A DNA stretch of 64,000 bases from Hexactinellida sp. DTS-2022. Its lineage: Eukaryota > Porifera > Hexactinellida. The notes under the pieces are model-generated. The model was given only the letters and a program-made list of their open reading frames with translations. It was not told where the DNA came from and made no database searches. The number at the start of each line of letters is the position of its first letter. The first letter of the stretch is position 1. Position numbers and translations under genes: made by a program. The stretch is from contig JAPNXP010000008.1 of assembly GCA_028753945.1 (NCBI GenBank), positions 3,410,001 through 3,474,000 of the forward strand, given 5' to 3'. Shown piece after piece: positions 44,452 through 54,484 of the stretch.

Positions 44452-44546
44452 CTTTATTGTAATGACTCATCAAAATAATGCCCCCCCCGCCAAAATAATT
44501 TCGGGGCTCCCAAAAATTTTTGGTTGGCTACGCCCATGTCTAACCA

Positions 44547-45357
44547 ATCAATAATTTGTCTATTCTATTGTATGTTTTTCTTTTAGTATTATTGGATTCA
44601 AGCTTCCTTATCGTGCAACTGAAATTTATTAAGCTATTAATATGAGAATTTGAATTCCCAAACAAATTACATTGTATAGCATTCTTATTAAGGGGACTTT
44701 ATGAGGAATATATTTAATTAATACACCACAAAGATGTATAATTAACTGATTTGTTTCAAGGCGTTCTGCCACGAAGCGACCTGTCAAACGATAGTTAAAT
44801 TCCCATTACGAATTTTTCTATGAATCTTTATGGTTGTTGTTTTACAAAATAGATAAACAAATTGATTAAACGAGCCCTTCGATCTCTGTCTTTTCTAACC
44901 GATACTTAATCGCTACACGATCACGCTTTCTTAATTAAAATATTATTAGTTAATAATACACCAATTCCATGCATTTGTCCCGTTAGATCAGGGATTCTCA
45001 AACTTTTATCTATAGTCCCCTTCTGTGTCAGACTCCAAACAGTACATTACTTTTGCGGTCTGTTTGGTCAGTACTCAGTATAATGGATATGCTGATTTCG
45101 AATTTAGTGTTTACAAATATCTGATATGAATATTTATCGTTGACAAAAATGGATACAAATTTATGAAAATTCTACACTACTTAGTTAACAGGTATTGTTT
45201 TTTGAACCATCTCAAGATAATAGTGACATCCACAACTCGAACATTCGTTATTTCGAACGCTTTTCTTTCGCTTTTCCCCTTTAAGTCACCACGTGGTTTC
45301 AAGCCTGATAGATTGATATAACAATGTTTGTAAATGCATTTATTACTAACTATTCAG
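44547..45357. repeat. End of intron 6: repeat remainder and decayed elements
   Basis: 44547-44890 completes the interrupted GAGCCC-type unit. 44991-45010 (CAGGGATTCTCAAACTTTT) looks like one end of a hAT element whose other end I cannot find. 45060-45190 matches the flank text of other GAGCCC-type copies. The exon 7 acceptor is ACTATTCAG at 45349-45357. Confidence 0.5.
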
Positions 45358-45837
45358 GTGCAGATATTATCAAGAGCTAGCTCGAGAGAGAGCAGCCACG
45401 TATCAATCATCAACAGCTCAACAGCTGTCTCCTTAGTCACCTCTGCGGAAGACTTAGCTCTGATATCTCAAGAAGCCGCTGACAAAATGCCGTACTCTCC
45501 TCTCCCTCCTTTCAGAGCTGCTAACCAATTCACTCAGAGCAGCAAGTTCTTCTCCCTGCAGCCCAACCCGAGCCTGGGCCCCGAGCTGCTCACGGACTCC
45601 GAGAAACAGCTGCACATCAATGACGACATGCTGATGCACTCTAGGGAAAGAGGGGATATTGAGGCACGAATGAAGCGACGCAGCGTTCGTAGATCTCGCT
45701 TCCAGTCTCTGAGCATCGACAAGACAGAGCGGTTCCCCATGCTGTGTTCCGCGCACCAAGCGCTGGAGCTCACTGAGATCAGATCACCTGATTTCCAACC
45801 TATCTCCCTTCCTCCCATCTCTCAACACAATATTTAA
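45358..45837 (+). CDS. EF-hand/WD40 protein of WDR49/WDR64 family, exon 7 (last)
   Basis: Exon 7 joins exon 6 in phase 0 and codes for 159 residues without WD repeats: a Ser-rich, basic and low-complexity tail (SRASSRESSHVS, ARMKRRSVRRSRFQSLS) ending PPISQHNI-stop. Tails of this kind follow the propellers in WDR64-type proteins. An AATAAA at 45949-45954, about 112 bp after the stop, is the likely poly(A) signal. The 6.6-kb intron before it is filled by transposons. The acceptor choice is supported by phase and by the open frame. Confidence 0.75.
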   Translation: MQILSRASSRESSHVSIINSSTAVSLVTSAEDLALISQEAADKMPYSPLPPFRAANQFTQSSKFFSLQPNPSLGPELLTDSEKQLHINDDMLMHSRERGDIEARMKRRSVRRSRFQSLSIDKTERFPMLCSAHQALELTEIRSPDFQPISLPPISQHNI

Positions 45838-46658
45838 TTGCGTAGGTATTTATTTTCATTAGTTTTGTTCCTTCGCAGCTCTTGTTAAACTGCCAAACAT
45901 TTTTTATAATTAGATTTTTTATTTTTTATTCGAATTGTATACTTGTACAATAAATATATCAAATTAGTATAATAAAACGAATTATATTAGTAGTATATTA
46001 TGAAAAGGTTACTGTGTGATGTCATAATCCCAAAAGTTCGCTTTTAAACCATAGACTCTGGTCGCTATGACAAACTATACCTATCTACAAAATTTCTGCT
46101 CTCTAACCCACATTCGATTAATTACGGACAAACACACATATAAAACCAGAACAAATTGTGTTTTTAATATAATGATTGTTGTTGTAATAGTTTATACCTT
46201 GTATACCTTACAATAACAACAGTTCTCTCCGTAATTAGCTTGTCATCTACTTACAGTGAACTCTTGTTAAAACAAAGTCCAAGGGCCGTTAAATTCCTTC
46301 GATATAAGCAGATACAAATACTTTATCTGCCTGGGGGAATATAGTATATAACTTGTTATAAACGGTTATTTCGTTATTATGATGGGAATTGATTGATATT
46401 GACCATCAATGTCTTTATTATATTCAAATGTAACTGCTGAATTCCATACCCTTTTATCTCTTATATTTTTCTGTGAGAAGAAATGTAGACTGCTAATTCC
46501 TTATTTAGCTGACTAGATAGTATATATTATTTACTTTTGAGAATTGAGATATAGAATTTAGTTTATTATGGACAACTGTTCAGTTCACTTTTCTATTAAG
46601 ACTGTCTAATATAGTACTTACTTACTTAGTACTAATTAAGTGGTTATTACTAATTGGA
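45838..46658. other. Intergenic region with a decayed MITE
   Basis: 46254-46395 resembles the MITE at 33748-33915 (left end CAGTGAACTCTTGTTAAAAC, flanked by TA; right end decayed). Otherwise AT-rich with no features. Confidence 0.5.
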
Positions 46659-49600
46659 ATGACACTAAACAGTGTTGAAGAAGTTGCGTCACTTGAAAAG
46701 AAGTTAAAAGAATCTCTCGATGTTAGTTTAGAAGATGTAAGAGTTTGTCATAAAAATCTTGTAAATAGTAATTACACAGGTTTTGAGAGTTTTATCGGTA
46801 ACTTGTTAGCATTCTATTTTAACCTATCATTAAAAAATACTCTGAAAAGACCAGTTAGAGCAATCCTAACAGGTGCGACTATTCACAAAGGTTTATTAAT
46901 TCAGCATACGAGTGGGTTGGTTAGGGCACGGGTGAGTTCTCAATGCGAGAACATGTTTGCCTGTGTCGAGGAGTGTATAGAGCAGCTACCTGGGGGCCAA
47001 GAGTGTGTAGAAGAAGAGTTGTACTTCATTTTAACTGGGATGAATCGATTTATTTTATCCAATTGGACTTCTATACAGAAACCTAATTTGCTATCAATTG
47101 TTAAGTCTTATCATAAAATAATAGTCAAATGCCAATCATCCCTCTTAACATGTCAGATTGCTCCCACACATGAATACGCTTATGTTAAGGAACAGTTGTA
47201 TAGTCTTGTAAGTAACTCTGATAGAGAAGTGGAGTCCGCACGAGAGAGTGTGCTCTTCAGCGGAATAGTCAGGTGTATATATGCTGATAGTGTAGATATC
47301 GCACATACTTCTATTATCGTGTGTATTCAGCTCATGAGCTCATTCAATAGAGAAGCAGTAGTGCTTGATTTGTACGCAATCCATGGTACTAATATGTCAA
47401 ACCCAACTCCAAATGTAAGAGTATTATTCGCACTTATTTCTTCTTCACTTGAACTCTTGTTATACCAACCTGATCCTCAAACCGAACCAGTGTTTGTTTC
47501 CATTATATTAGAAATAGAAAGGTTATTGCGCAGTCTGCTTAACCAATCTGTGACTCGCCTGCACTTGTGTCGGTGTTTGCATTCTTGTATCACATCTCTG
47601 AGGAAATGTGCTACAAAATCGACTCACAAAGAAGCTATTTCCCTAAGTCTGGTTGAGACAGACAGGAATATTAGACAGGCTATCGTAGCTACTGTATTGG
47701 ACAATTGGAACTCCCATATAGAGACTATAAGGCATATGGTTAAGGACATATTCATGGAGTTGCTATTACTATTAAACGAAGTCTTATTAAGAGCTGAAGC
47801 ACAAACAATATATGAACAGTTTGCTACGAGTTTCCTACTTCTTGAAGCCAAATCTACGACTAAATACAGATACCTCTGCTTACTGTCTAACCACATTCCG
47901 ATTTCGAGATGGATTCACTTGGACCCTCTCCTCCCAAGCACGCTACCAATGCTAATGGACGAGAGCGCTCTGGCTACGCATGTGGGGGAGTTCTGGTGTC
48001 GATTGGTATGCCAGAGTTCAGTGTTATTCTGTGAAATACAACCATGGATTGATGCTATTATCTCTCTAGTTTCCAATGTCTCTGCTAATCACTCACATAA
48101 TATTTATGACTTTTGCAAGAAAGGTATCGTAGCCTGCCATCCAGACATCCTGCAGTATATCGCTAATCGGGTCCCTAGAACCGATGAGGGAAATCTTTTC
48201 TTGATCCGGTGCCTCAAGCAGGCTCAGAGACAGCTCCCAGGCACTGACGTCACAGCAATACTGAAACGAGACAAACTAAACGCTTGCCTTGTTGGGTCTT
48301 CACCAGAGTTGTCCATCTCAGTACTAGATTTGATATGTCAGAACCCAAAGTCGACTTCGATAATATGTGAACAAGACCTAGGATTAGTATTGAAAGGGTT
48401 TATTTTATTAGCCAATATTCCTTCTGTTTCGATCCGAAATAATCTTATTTCCGCTCTCTCAGTTCTTCTCCGTCACATAGAGCAGAGTGCACACAAGCAT
48501 ACGCAGCACAATAGCTCTGGTGTCAGTCACTACTCAGTGTTTCTATCTGATTTCTCCTCTCTTCTATTCTCCGAGTTGAACCCTACTTCTTCTCAGGGAG
48601 CGAGAGAGGTCGTGCTGTCACTTCTGTCAGTGATCATAAAATTATTTCAGAGAAAACAGGCTCTCTTCCCATCTGGCTTCGAGATACAGGACTGTCAATT
48701 GGAATGTCTGTTAGCTAGTGTTAGAGACACTTTTGAATCGCATTGTCGAATGTCTTTCGACATCCTAACACTACTGATAGACAGGTTGAGGACTTGGTTG
48801 AGTTGCGTTGATAATTATCTCAATTTTGCAAATGGGATGTTCTCACTTATGTTGAGTCCAGTCTCTGTACATTCTACCTCTGCCAGCTTCTATGTGAGAT
48901 TGCTATTCAGACTGGACCCTAACAAACTATATTCGTTCATTCAAGGAAAATATGAATATTTAAATGGACTCCTCGACTGCCCTCTGAGTTCAGAATTTAT
49001 CGACATTCCACAGCACGAAATATACTTGCGGTGTATGTCCAGTTTGCTCTGCTTGCTTAATGTTCAGTTGGAAACGAGCAAAGACAGATGGGATCCATCG
49101 AAATGCTGTTTCTATTCAATTATTCGTTGTATAAGAGGTCTGCTTGTTGAGTGTTGTATCGGAGAAGTGGGTTTGTGTTTGGCTCATTTCCAACAGTGCC
49201 TAGACTCCCTAATAAGCCTCTGCTCGCGTGTGTTGGGTGTCACGGGACACATCGTGTGCAACAGCTCTCCAGAAGGGTACCTCCCTGGTAGCGATAGCGG
49301 GGCGGGGGACTCACAGCAGCCAGGGGGCAGAGCTGTGCTTCTCTGCTCCTGGCAGTCTCTGAAGGAAATATCTCTTCTCTTTTCTGAAATAATTGAATCC
49401 TTCTTCCCTTCTCACCCGTCTCTCTTCTACCCCTCCGTCCTCACAGCGATATACAGCTTCTATCTCAACTACCTGATGGAGGCTCGCCACAGAGGCGCCT
49501 TTGAGCTGACATACGTTGGGTTCGTCAGACTGTGCACTTGTCTCTGGATGTCTTCCACAGACGGCGTTTGTGAGCTACCGGCCGTCTGGCTGGAGGAGGT

Positions 49601-51914
49601 GCTGAGCAGTCTGCGGAATAGCGGTTCGCAGGTGTCTCAGTTGAAACTGCTCTCTTGCGCTACTCGTCGCAGCGCAGGTCTGCCATACCTAGTGCTAGCC
49701 ATTCTGGCCAATGAGCCTAAGCGATTTAGTAACAAATACCTTTCTATCACCATGGAAACACTGACTAAACTAGCGAGTAGAGCTGTAGAAACGCCTGAAA
49801 ATGTAATTGTAAAGGTTCACTGTCTCAACATCCTGCGAGCTCTCTTCAAAGACAACAAGTTGCGTGACTTAATGCATCAGTACGTCTCAACAGTATTCTC
49901 GCTTGTAATGGCGAGCGTATCCAGCAGACACTGGCCCGTTAGGAATGCTAGTCACCTGCTCTTCAGCGGCGTCATGTCTCGAGTGTTCGGAGTTAAGAGG
50001 ACACAGGACGAACACGCTTGGCAGAACAAAATGACGACTCACTGTTTCTTTAACAGGTACCCTTCTCTCTGGCAGGTGTTTAAGGACAATATATTTATAT
50101 TTTCGCAGAACCCTCATTCACTGCATCCTGACAACTCATTGTTTCTGTTGCTAACCGTTCTGTCCAGATTATACATATCGAAACTAGATACGAACTCGGA
50201 CCATATGGCATTCCTAATTCCCCACTTGTTCACGCTTTGTGTGAACCCTTGCTGGAAGCTACGCGAGATGTGTGCAAACTCTATTTCCTCTCTCCTATCC
50301 ACTCAGTCATTTCCTCAAGTATTCCCGTATTATCAACAGCAATCTGCACTGTATGGCGATAACTCGACTTATAACTCAACTCACGGGTTCTTATTGGCAC
50401 TGAGGGAGTTTGTTCTGCTCCAGAGCTCCCAGCTGTCAGCTGACGAGCTAGCTACTCTCTTCAGATTCTGTATTAGTCTGATTCCGGTGAGCAGGCTCTG
50501 TACAGTGAATCATTGCACGTTATTTGAAATCTTATCTTATCTTATTCAGGGATCACAAGTTAACTTTTTCGATTTAGTAAGCGAAGAATTCAAGAAGCTT
50601 AATTCTCATTTGTTTGTATTTTCTCTTCGAGTTCTGAATAAGAAGCAGTTGTCTCCAAAAGAGTCCCTATTTGAGCAGAGCAGAATACTCTCCTTCTTAC
50701 GCCTTATGGTCACTGCCTTGAGTAGAGATATTCTCCCGGACAAGTCAGGTTTCCTATCTGTGGTACAAAGTATAATAGAGAGACCTGATTTGAGGCAGTA
50801 TTTAATTCAGAGTATGTTGGAGATAGAGATAAGCCCCTCACTTAATATATTATCCTTTAACAAACTGTTTAATCTATTTTTAGATTCCACACAGGAAGAG
50901 AGCATTAAATTAATTTGTGTAATTTTGCGTCTTTTTGATTGCAACATAGCTGGAATTGTGCACGAGTTATCAAAACACGAAACTTCTGATTTACACAGTG
51001 CGGTTAGACAGACACTTAACCTCATTGAGGAGTGTTCTATGGATGACGAATCTCTCCCGGATATTCTACAATTCTCTTGTTGTTTGATATTATCCACTGA
51101 GTTAGAGAAACAGGTAATAACTGATCTGAGTACGTTAATTAACGCCCTATTTGTGATTGCTACTACTCAAGTATCGCCTCTACTATTACAAGCTATGGAA
51201 TCTACTCTAATTGCTCTTTATAAACTAATCTTATCTATCCCGTTAGATATTGAGAAGAATAACAAATTCTGGTTCCTACTACTGTACATACTGCATCAGT
51301 GTGCAGATAGCAAGCTAAGCTCTCTTATTCTCTCTACTTACAAAGATACTAATATTCCCATTATGGATATAATACAACCTGTACGCATCCACCCAATTAT
51401 TGCAACACAATATTTATTGGAAAATATTAGACTATTTCTGAATGAAGAGACGTCCATTAAAGTTCTCCTGTTTTTCCTTTTACACATATTCATATTGGAT
51501 TCTGATAGTGAATCAGAAGAACAAGACAATGATAAGTTATTTGAGGATAGTTCTGTTGATTATTACAATATTCCTGTTATTGTATTACTCTACATCTGTT
51601 CAACCTTACAGAAAATTGTGTTGCATTCACAGAACACTGGATTCATTACTAAAGAGATCCAACATATAACTTTAGAGTTCCGAGAGCAGCTAGAATCAGT
51701 TTCTGAGACAGATAGGTTAGAATGGAATAGCAAACTTTACATAAACAAACTGCTTCATTCGTTGCTACACAGTATTCTCCAGAAAAGCAGCACCGGGCAC
51801 TTACAGGGTATTGCTATTCAGGAAAGTTCCCATTTGTTATCCCCCGAGGCTCTCTTTGAACAAACCATTTCAACCACATTATTCGATTCAACTAATAAAT
51901 TGTTTGATAAGTGA
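46659..51914 (+). CDS. THADA: THADA-family protein (armadillo-like, tRNA methylation partner)
   Basis: Intronless ORF of 1,751 residues, a little shorter than human THADA (about 1,950). The diagnostic DUF2428 region is near residues 1085-1145: RHWPVRNASHLLFSGVMSRV, FGVKRTQDEH and FFNRYPSLWQVF match the RN.S..LFS....R.FGVKR....H....FF.R.P.L signature. The rest is alpha-helical solenoid-like, with many Leu-rich helices, also as known for the family. THADA and its yeast relative Trm732 partner the FTSJ1/Trm7 methyltransferase for 2'-O-methylation of tRNA position 32; animal THADA is also tied to SERCA and energy balance. The start at 46659 is the first ATG in a long open frame; no TATA box is obvious. 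An AATAAA lies at 51979-51984. Being one exon is unusual for animals. Confidence 0.9.
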   Translation: MTLNSVEEVASLEKKLKESLDVSLEDVRVCHKNLVNSNYTGFESFIGNLLAFYFNLSLKNTLKRPVRAILTGATIHKGLLIQHTSGLVRARVSSQCENMFACVEECIEQLPGGQECVEEELYFILTGMNRFILSNWTSIQKPNLLSIVKSYHKIIVKCQSSLLTCQIAPTHEYAYVKEQLYSLVSNSDREVESARESVLFSGIVRCIYADSVDIAHTSIIVCIQLMSSFNREAVVLDLYAIHGTNMSNPTPNVRVLFALISSSLELLLYQPDPQTEPVFVSIILEIERLLRSLLNQSVTRLHLCRCLHSCITSLRKCATKSTHKEAISLSLVETDRNIRQAIVATVLDNWNSHIETIRHMVKDIFMELLLLLNEVLLRAEAQTIYEQFATSFLLLEAKSTTKYRYLCLLSNHIPISRWIHLDPLLPSTLPMLMDESALATHVGEFWCRLVCQSSVLFCEIQPWIDAIISLVSNVSANHSHNIYDFCKKGIVACHPDILQYIANRVPRTDEGNLFLIRCLKQAQRQLPGTDVTAILKRDKLNACLVGSSPELSISVLDLICQNPKSTSIICEQDLGLVLKGFILLANIPSVSIRNNLISALSVLLRHIEQSAHKHTQHNSSGVSHYSVFLSDFSSLLFSELNPTSSQGAREVVLSLLSVIIKLFQRKQALFPSGFEIQDCQLECLLASVRDTFESHCRMSFDILTLLIDRLRTWLSCVDNYLNFANGMFSLMLSPVSVHSTSASFYVRLLFRLDPNKLYSFIQGKYEYLNGLLDCPLSSEFIDIPQHEIYLRCMSSLLCLLNVQLETSKDRWDPSKCCFYSIIRCIRGLLVECCIGEVGLCLAHFQQCLDSLISLCSRVLGVTGHIVCNSSPEGYLPGSDSGAGDSQQPGGRAVLLCSWQSLKEISLLFSEIIESFFPSHPSLFYPSVLTAIYSFYLNYLMEARHRGAFELTYVGFVRLCTCLWMSSTDGVCELPAVWLEEVLSSLRNSGSQVSQLKLLSCATRRSAGLPYLVLAILANEPKRFSNKYLSITMETLTKLASRAVETPENVIVKVHCLNILRALFKDNKLRDLMHQYVSTVFSLVMASVSSRHWPVRNASHLLFSGVMSRVFGVKRTQDEHAWQNKMTTHCFFNRYPSLWQVFKDNIFIFSQNPHSLHPDNSLFLLLTVLSRLYISKLDTNSDHMAFLIPHLFTLCVNPCWKLREMCANSISSLLSTQSFPQVFPYYQQQSALYGDNSTYNSTHGFLLALREFVLLQSSQLSADELATLFRFCISLIPVSRLCTVNHCTLFEILSYLIQGSQVNFFDLVSEEFKKLNSHLFVFSLRVLNKKQLSPKESLFEQSRILSFLRLMVTALSRDILPDKSGFLSVVQSIIERPDLRQYLIQSMLEIEISPSLNILSFNKLFNLFLDSTQEESIKLICVILRLFDCNIAGIVHELSKHETSDLHSAVRQTLNLIEECSMDDESLPDILQFSCCLILSTELEKQVITDLSTLINALFVIATTQVSPLLLQAMESTLIALYKLILSIPLDIEKNNKFWFLLLYILHQCADSKLSSLILSTYKDTNIPIMDIIQPVRIHPIIATQYLLENIRLFLNEETSIKVLLFFLLHIFILDSDSESEEQDNDKLFEDSSVDYYNIPVIVLLYICSTLQKIVLHSQNTGFITKEIQHITLEFREQLESVSETDRLEWNSKLYINKLLHSLLHSILQKSSTGHLQGIAIQESSHLLSPEALFEQTISTTLFDSTNKLFDK

Positions 51915-52610
51915 AACCAGTTTTTGTGTAAAATACGGATATGGCCTCGAAATATTTTCAAAATTAGACCAAATATAGAATAAATAGAAATAATCTGTTT
52001 TTGAAATATCAATTCATCTAAAGTTTAAACTTGTCAACTAACCTTTGAATGGCATATTCAAACGTTACGTAACGCTTCTAAGTGGAGGGGGCCGGGGTGT
52101 CTAATTTTCTGGAATTTAGCGTTAAGTAACGTTTCAACTGTTCCTTAAGAGACTTAATAATAAGTCAATTTACTTAAAAATTGACTTTATTTCTAGTTGT
52201 TATCTTTAGGAAGGCATTTCTAGGTTGGAATAATTAGAGCCAATACACAGTCTCTGGGCTCAAAAGAAAATAATGGTTATAAACCAGTGGTACAGCTGAC
52301 ACAATACATTAATTATTTCAGAATCGTTATTGATAATAGTTAAAGTTTACGTAAATACATGCAACTTGGAATGAGGAATAATAATTGAGACTGTGTAGTG
52401 TGTAGCGTTCATTTGCGAAACGAACGAACTCGAAAGGGTCGTATTGATTAAATTAGTCGACAGTTAAATGCCAAACTCTACTGTGTAAAACAATAATTAT
52501 GATTCCAACTCACTGATTTTAGTGTGTGAGTTTATAATTAGAACTCCAATGGTGAGCTGCTGTTAACAACTGTAAAAACGCCCATTTCCTTCACTCGAGT
52601 CGTTAGCACA
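51915..52610. other. Intergenic region with a decayed GAGCCC-type repeat
   Basis: 52410-52440 (TCATTTGCGAAACGAACGAA, then CTCGAAAGGGTCGT) is a decayed end of the GAGCCC-type repeat. 52060-52150 has two copies of ACGTAACG-like text. Nothing else is recognised. Confidence 0.45.
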
Positions 52611-53912
52611 ATGGCGCGCATAACAGAGTCATTGATCCGGAAGCGCGCAGAACACAACAACTGCGAGCTCGTCACGCTAGAAGAGGTCTCTCTGCACCAA
52701 CTGGACATAGAACGGATTGAGCATATTGACAAATGGTGCCGACAGCTCAAAATCCTCTATCTCCAGTCTAACTTGATTCCGCGCATCGAGAACGTGTCCC
52801 GTCTGAAGCAGCTCGAGTATCTGAATCTAGCTCTCAACAACATAGCGCTAATCGAGAACCTGGAGGGGTGCGAGTTTCTGAATAAACTGGATCTCACTCT
52901 CAACTTTGTTGGGAAATTGACTAGCATTGAATCTCTATCTTCCAATGTACATCTGAGGGAGCTATACTTGGTGGGGAATCCCTGCGCTAAGTACGAGCAC
53001 TACCGGGAGTTTGTATCCGCAGTTCTGCCGCGGCTGCAGTCTCTAGACGGAGCCAAGATAGAACGGTCGGAGAGGCTGACGGCTTGCCAGAATGTGGGCT
53101 GGGTCAGAGAGCGGATTGTCGAGCAGGAAGAGGCGTATGCTCGGGAGAGAGAGCTGGAGAGAGTGGAGGAGGAAGATAAGTGGGCTACGGATAAATCGCA
53201 GAATGACAGAGATTCCAGTGACGAGTTTGACCCGATAGATGAGCCAATAAAGTATACGCCGGAGTCTCGAGTTGCGCTGCAAAAGCACATGAAGGAGCGG
53301 AGGAGCTCCGAGAAGGAGGAGCCGAAGAACGCTCTCGACACTTCCTATGCGCTGCCTCGGAGACTGGAGATGGACGGTCGAATGCTGAATGTTAACGAGG
53401 GAAAGTACACGTTTTCTATCAAAGATGATCCGACGGGGAAGTTTCGCATCATAGAGGTACACTGTCCCAAGTTCATGGACACCTCTCTCATCACTTGTGA
53501 CGTACAGCCGTACTACATACGCGTGACTCTGAAGGGTAAGATCCTACAGCTCGTATTCCATGAATCTGACGCGGTGCATCCGGACACGAGCAGGGCCGAG
53601 CGGTGCCAGACCAGCGGACACCTGGTCGTTAGGATGAAGCGGGTGTCCCCCACAGTCACGCCCGAGCTGCTCGAACAGATGCACCAGCGGAGGGAAGAGG
53701 AGATACACACGAATAAGAGTAAAGAGACAGCGAGGGAGTACTTGGAAGTAGACCCTGGAGCGCGTCACGTGCCTAACATCAGCTGTATGACTACGGAGAG
53801 CAAGAAGAGCAGAAATAAGGATGCACTGTTTCTTGATGACATTCCTCTGCTGAGGAAAGGAGCCCCGAAGGGAGACTTTGTTGATGACCCAGATGTTCCT
53901 CCTCTCATCTGA
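52611..53912 (+). CDS. DNAAF11: Dynein axonemal assembly factor 11 (LRRC6/tilB)
   Basis: Intronless ORF of 433 residues (human 466). The N-terminus MARITESLIRKRAEHNNCEL and HIDKWCRQLKILYLQSNLIP track human LRRC6 nearly residue by residue. Leucine-rich repeats cover ~20-130, with the LRR cap NPCAKYEHYREFV. A charged coiled-coil stretch (~160-250) follows, then a CS/p23-like domain (~270-350; MDTSLITCDVQPYYIRVTLK, then GKILQLVF) and the conserved end DPDVPPLI. The protein acts in the cytoplasm with other assembly factors and Hsp90-type chaperones to preassemble outer and inner dynein arms. Its presence implies motile cilia or flagella. The ATG at 52611 is right, because homology begins at Met1. 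An AATAAA occurs near 54300. Confidence 0.95.
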   Translation: MARITESLIRKRAEHNNCELVTLEEVSLHQLDIERIEHIDKWCRQLKILYLQSNLIPRIENVSRLKQLEYLNLALNNIALIENLEGCEFLNKLDLTLNFVGKLTSIESLSSNVHLRELYLVGNPCAKYEHYREFVSAVLPRLQSLDGAKIERSERLTACQNVGWVRERIVEQEEAYARERELERVEEEDKWATDKSQNDRDSSDEFDPIDEPIKYTPESRVALQKHMKERRSSEKEEPKNALDTSYALPRRLEMDGRMLNVNEGKYTFSIKDDPTGKFRIIEVHCPKFMDTSLITCDVQPYYIRVTLKGKILQLVFHESDAVHPDTSRAERCQTSGHLVVRMKRVSPTVTPELLEQMHQRREEEIHTNKSKETAREYLEVDPGARHVPNISCMTTESKKSRNKDALFLDDIPLLRKGAPKGDFVDDPDVPPLI

Positions 53913-54484
53913 TGCATTTATATAACGGCAACCAGGTCTCTATCTACATTTCTAATTAAAAGTATTAATTTATATGTGTAGATACAGGTATCTCAGTGAG
54001 TAGAACTCCAAACTACGAAATGACAAAACTCGTGTCTAGTGATCCATACGAAACACACCAGGAGCATAGAAATTTATTAGTCTTATAGGAATTTCCTATT
54101 AACAGGAGTATTAGAAGGATTGAGGGACCTAACCAATGTGCATATTACCTGGAGTTTCGCAATATTTACTGTTTATTATACTAGCGAAGTCCACTTAATT
54201 TAACTGGTCTCAGTCACCAGTTGATAGTATTTGAGAAAGAAGAAATATAGTATATCTTCTATAAGAAGCATGCAGTGTATACTCTTGTACTAACACGGCT
54301 AATAAATAGTACAGAGTTTTGGTCTCCTTCAAAACCTTTTTAATACTCAGTGCTCATGCTAATGTTAGTGCAAATCTGACGGTACCTGGTGTTCGAGTGT
54401 TGATATATTTGGTATAATTCTTTTATCGATATACGAATTCTCTTATTTCGCATTGATCTACTGTACTCCCATTAGTAGGATAGC
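53913..54484. other. Intergenic region, no features
   Basis: AT-rich; no repeat or ORF of note. It contains the 3' end of DNAAF11 and the promoter region of the next gene. Confidence 0.5.

Larger units (their letters stand above)
39850..44538. mobile_element. hAT-type element, outer member of a nested pair
   Basis: The ends CATGGGCGTAGCCA and TGGCTACGCCCATG are perfect 14-bp inverted repeats flanked by an exact 8-bp duplication TCTAACCA (39842-39849, 44539-44546). Total 4,689 bp, of which 4,509 belong to the inner element. The outer element's own body is only about 180 bp and is rich in poly-C/poly-G. No transposase. Confidence 0.9.

Noticed and set aside
46659-51914. THADA or WAPL ORFs as retrocopies
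   Set aside because: They are full-length and undamaged, have no poly(A) tract or flanking repeats, and neighbouring genes share the intronless structure.
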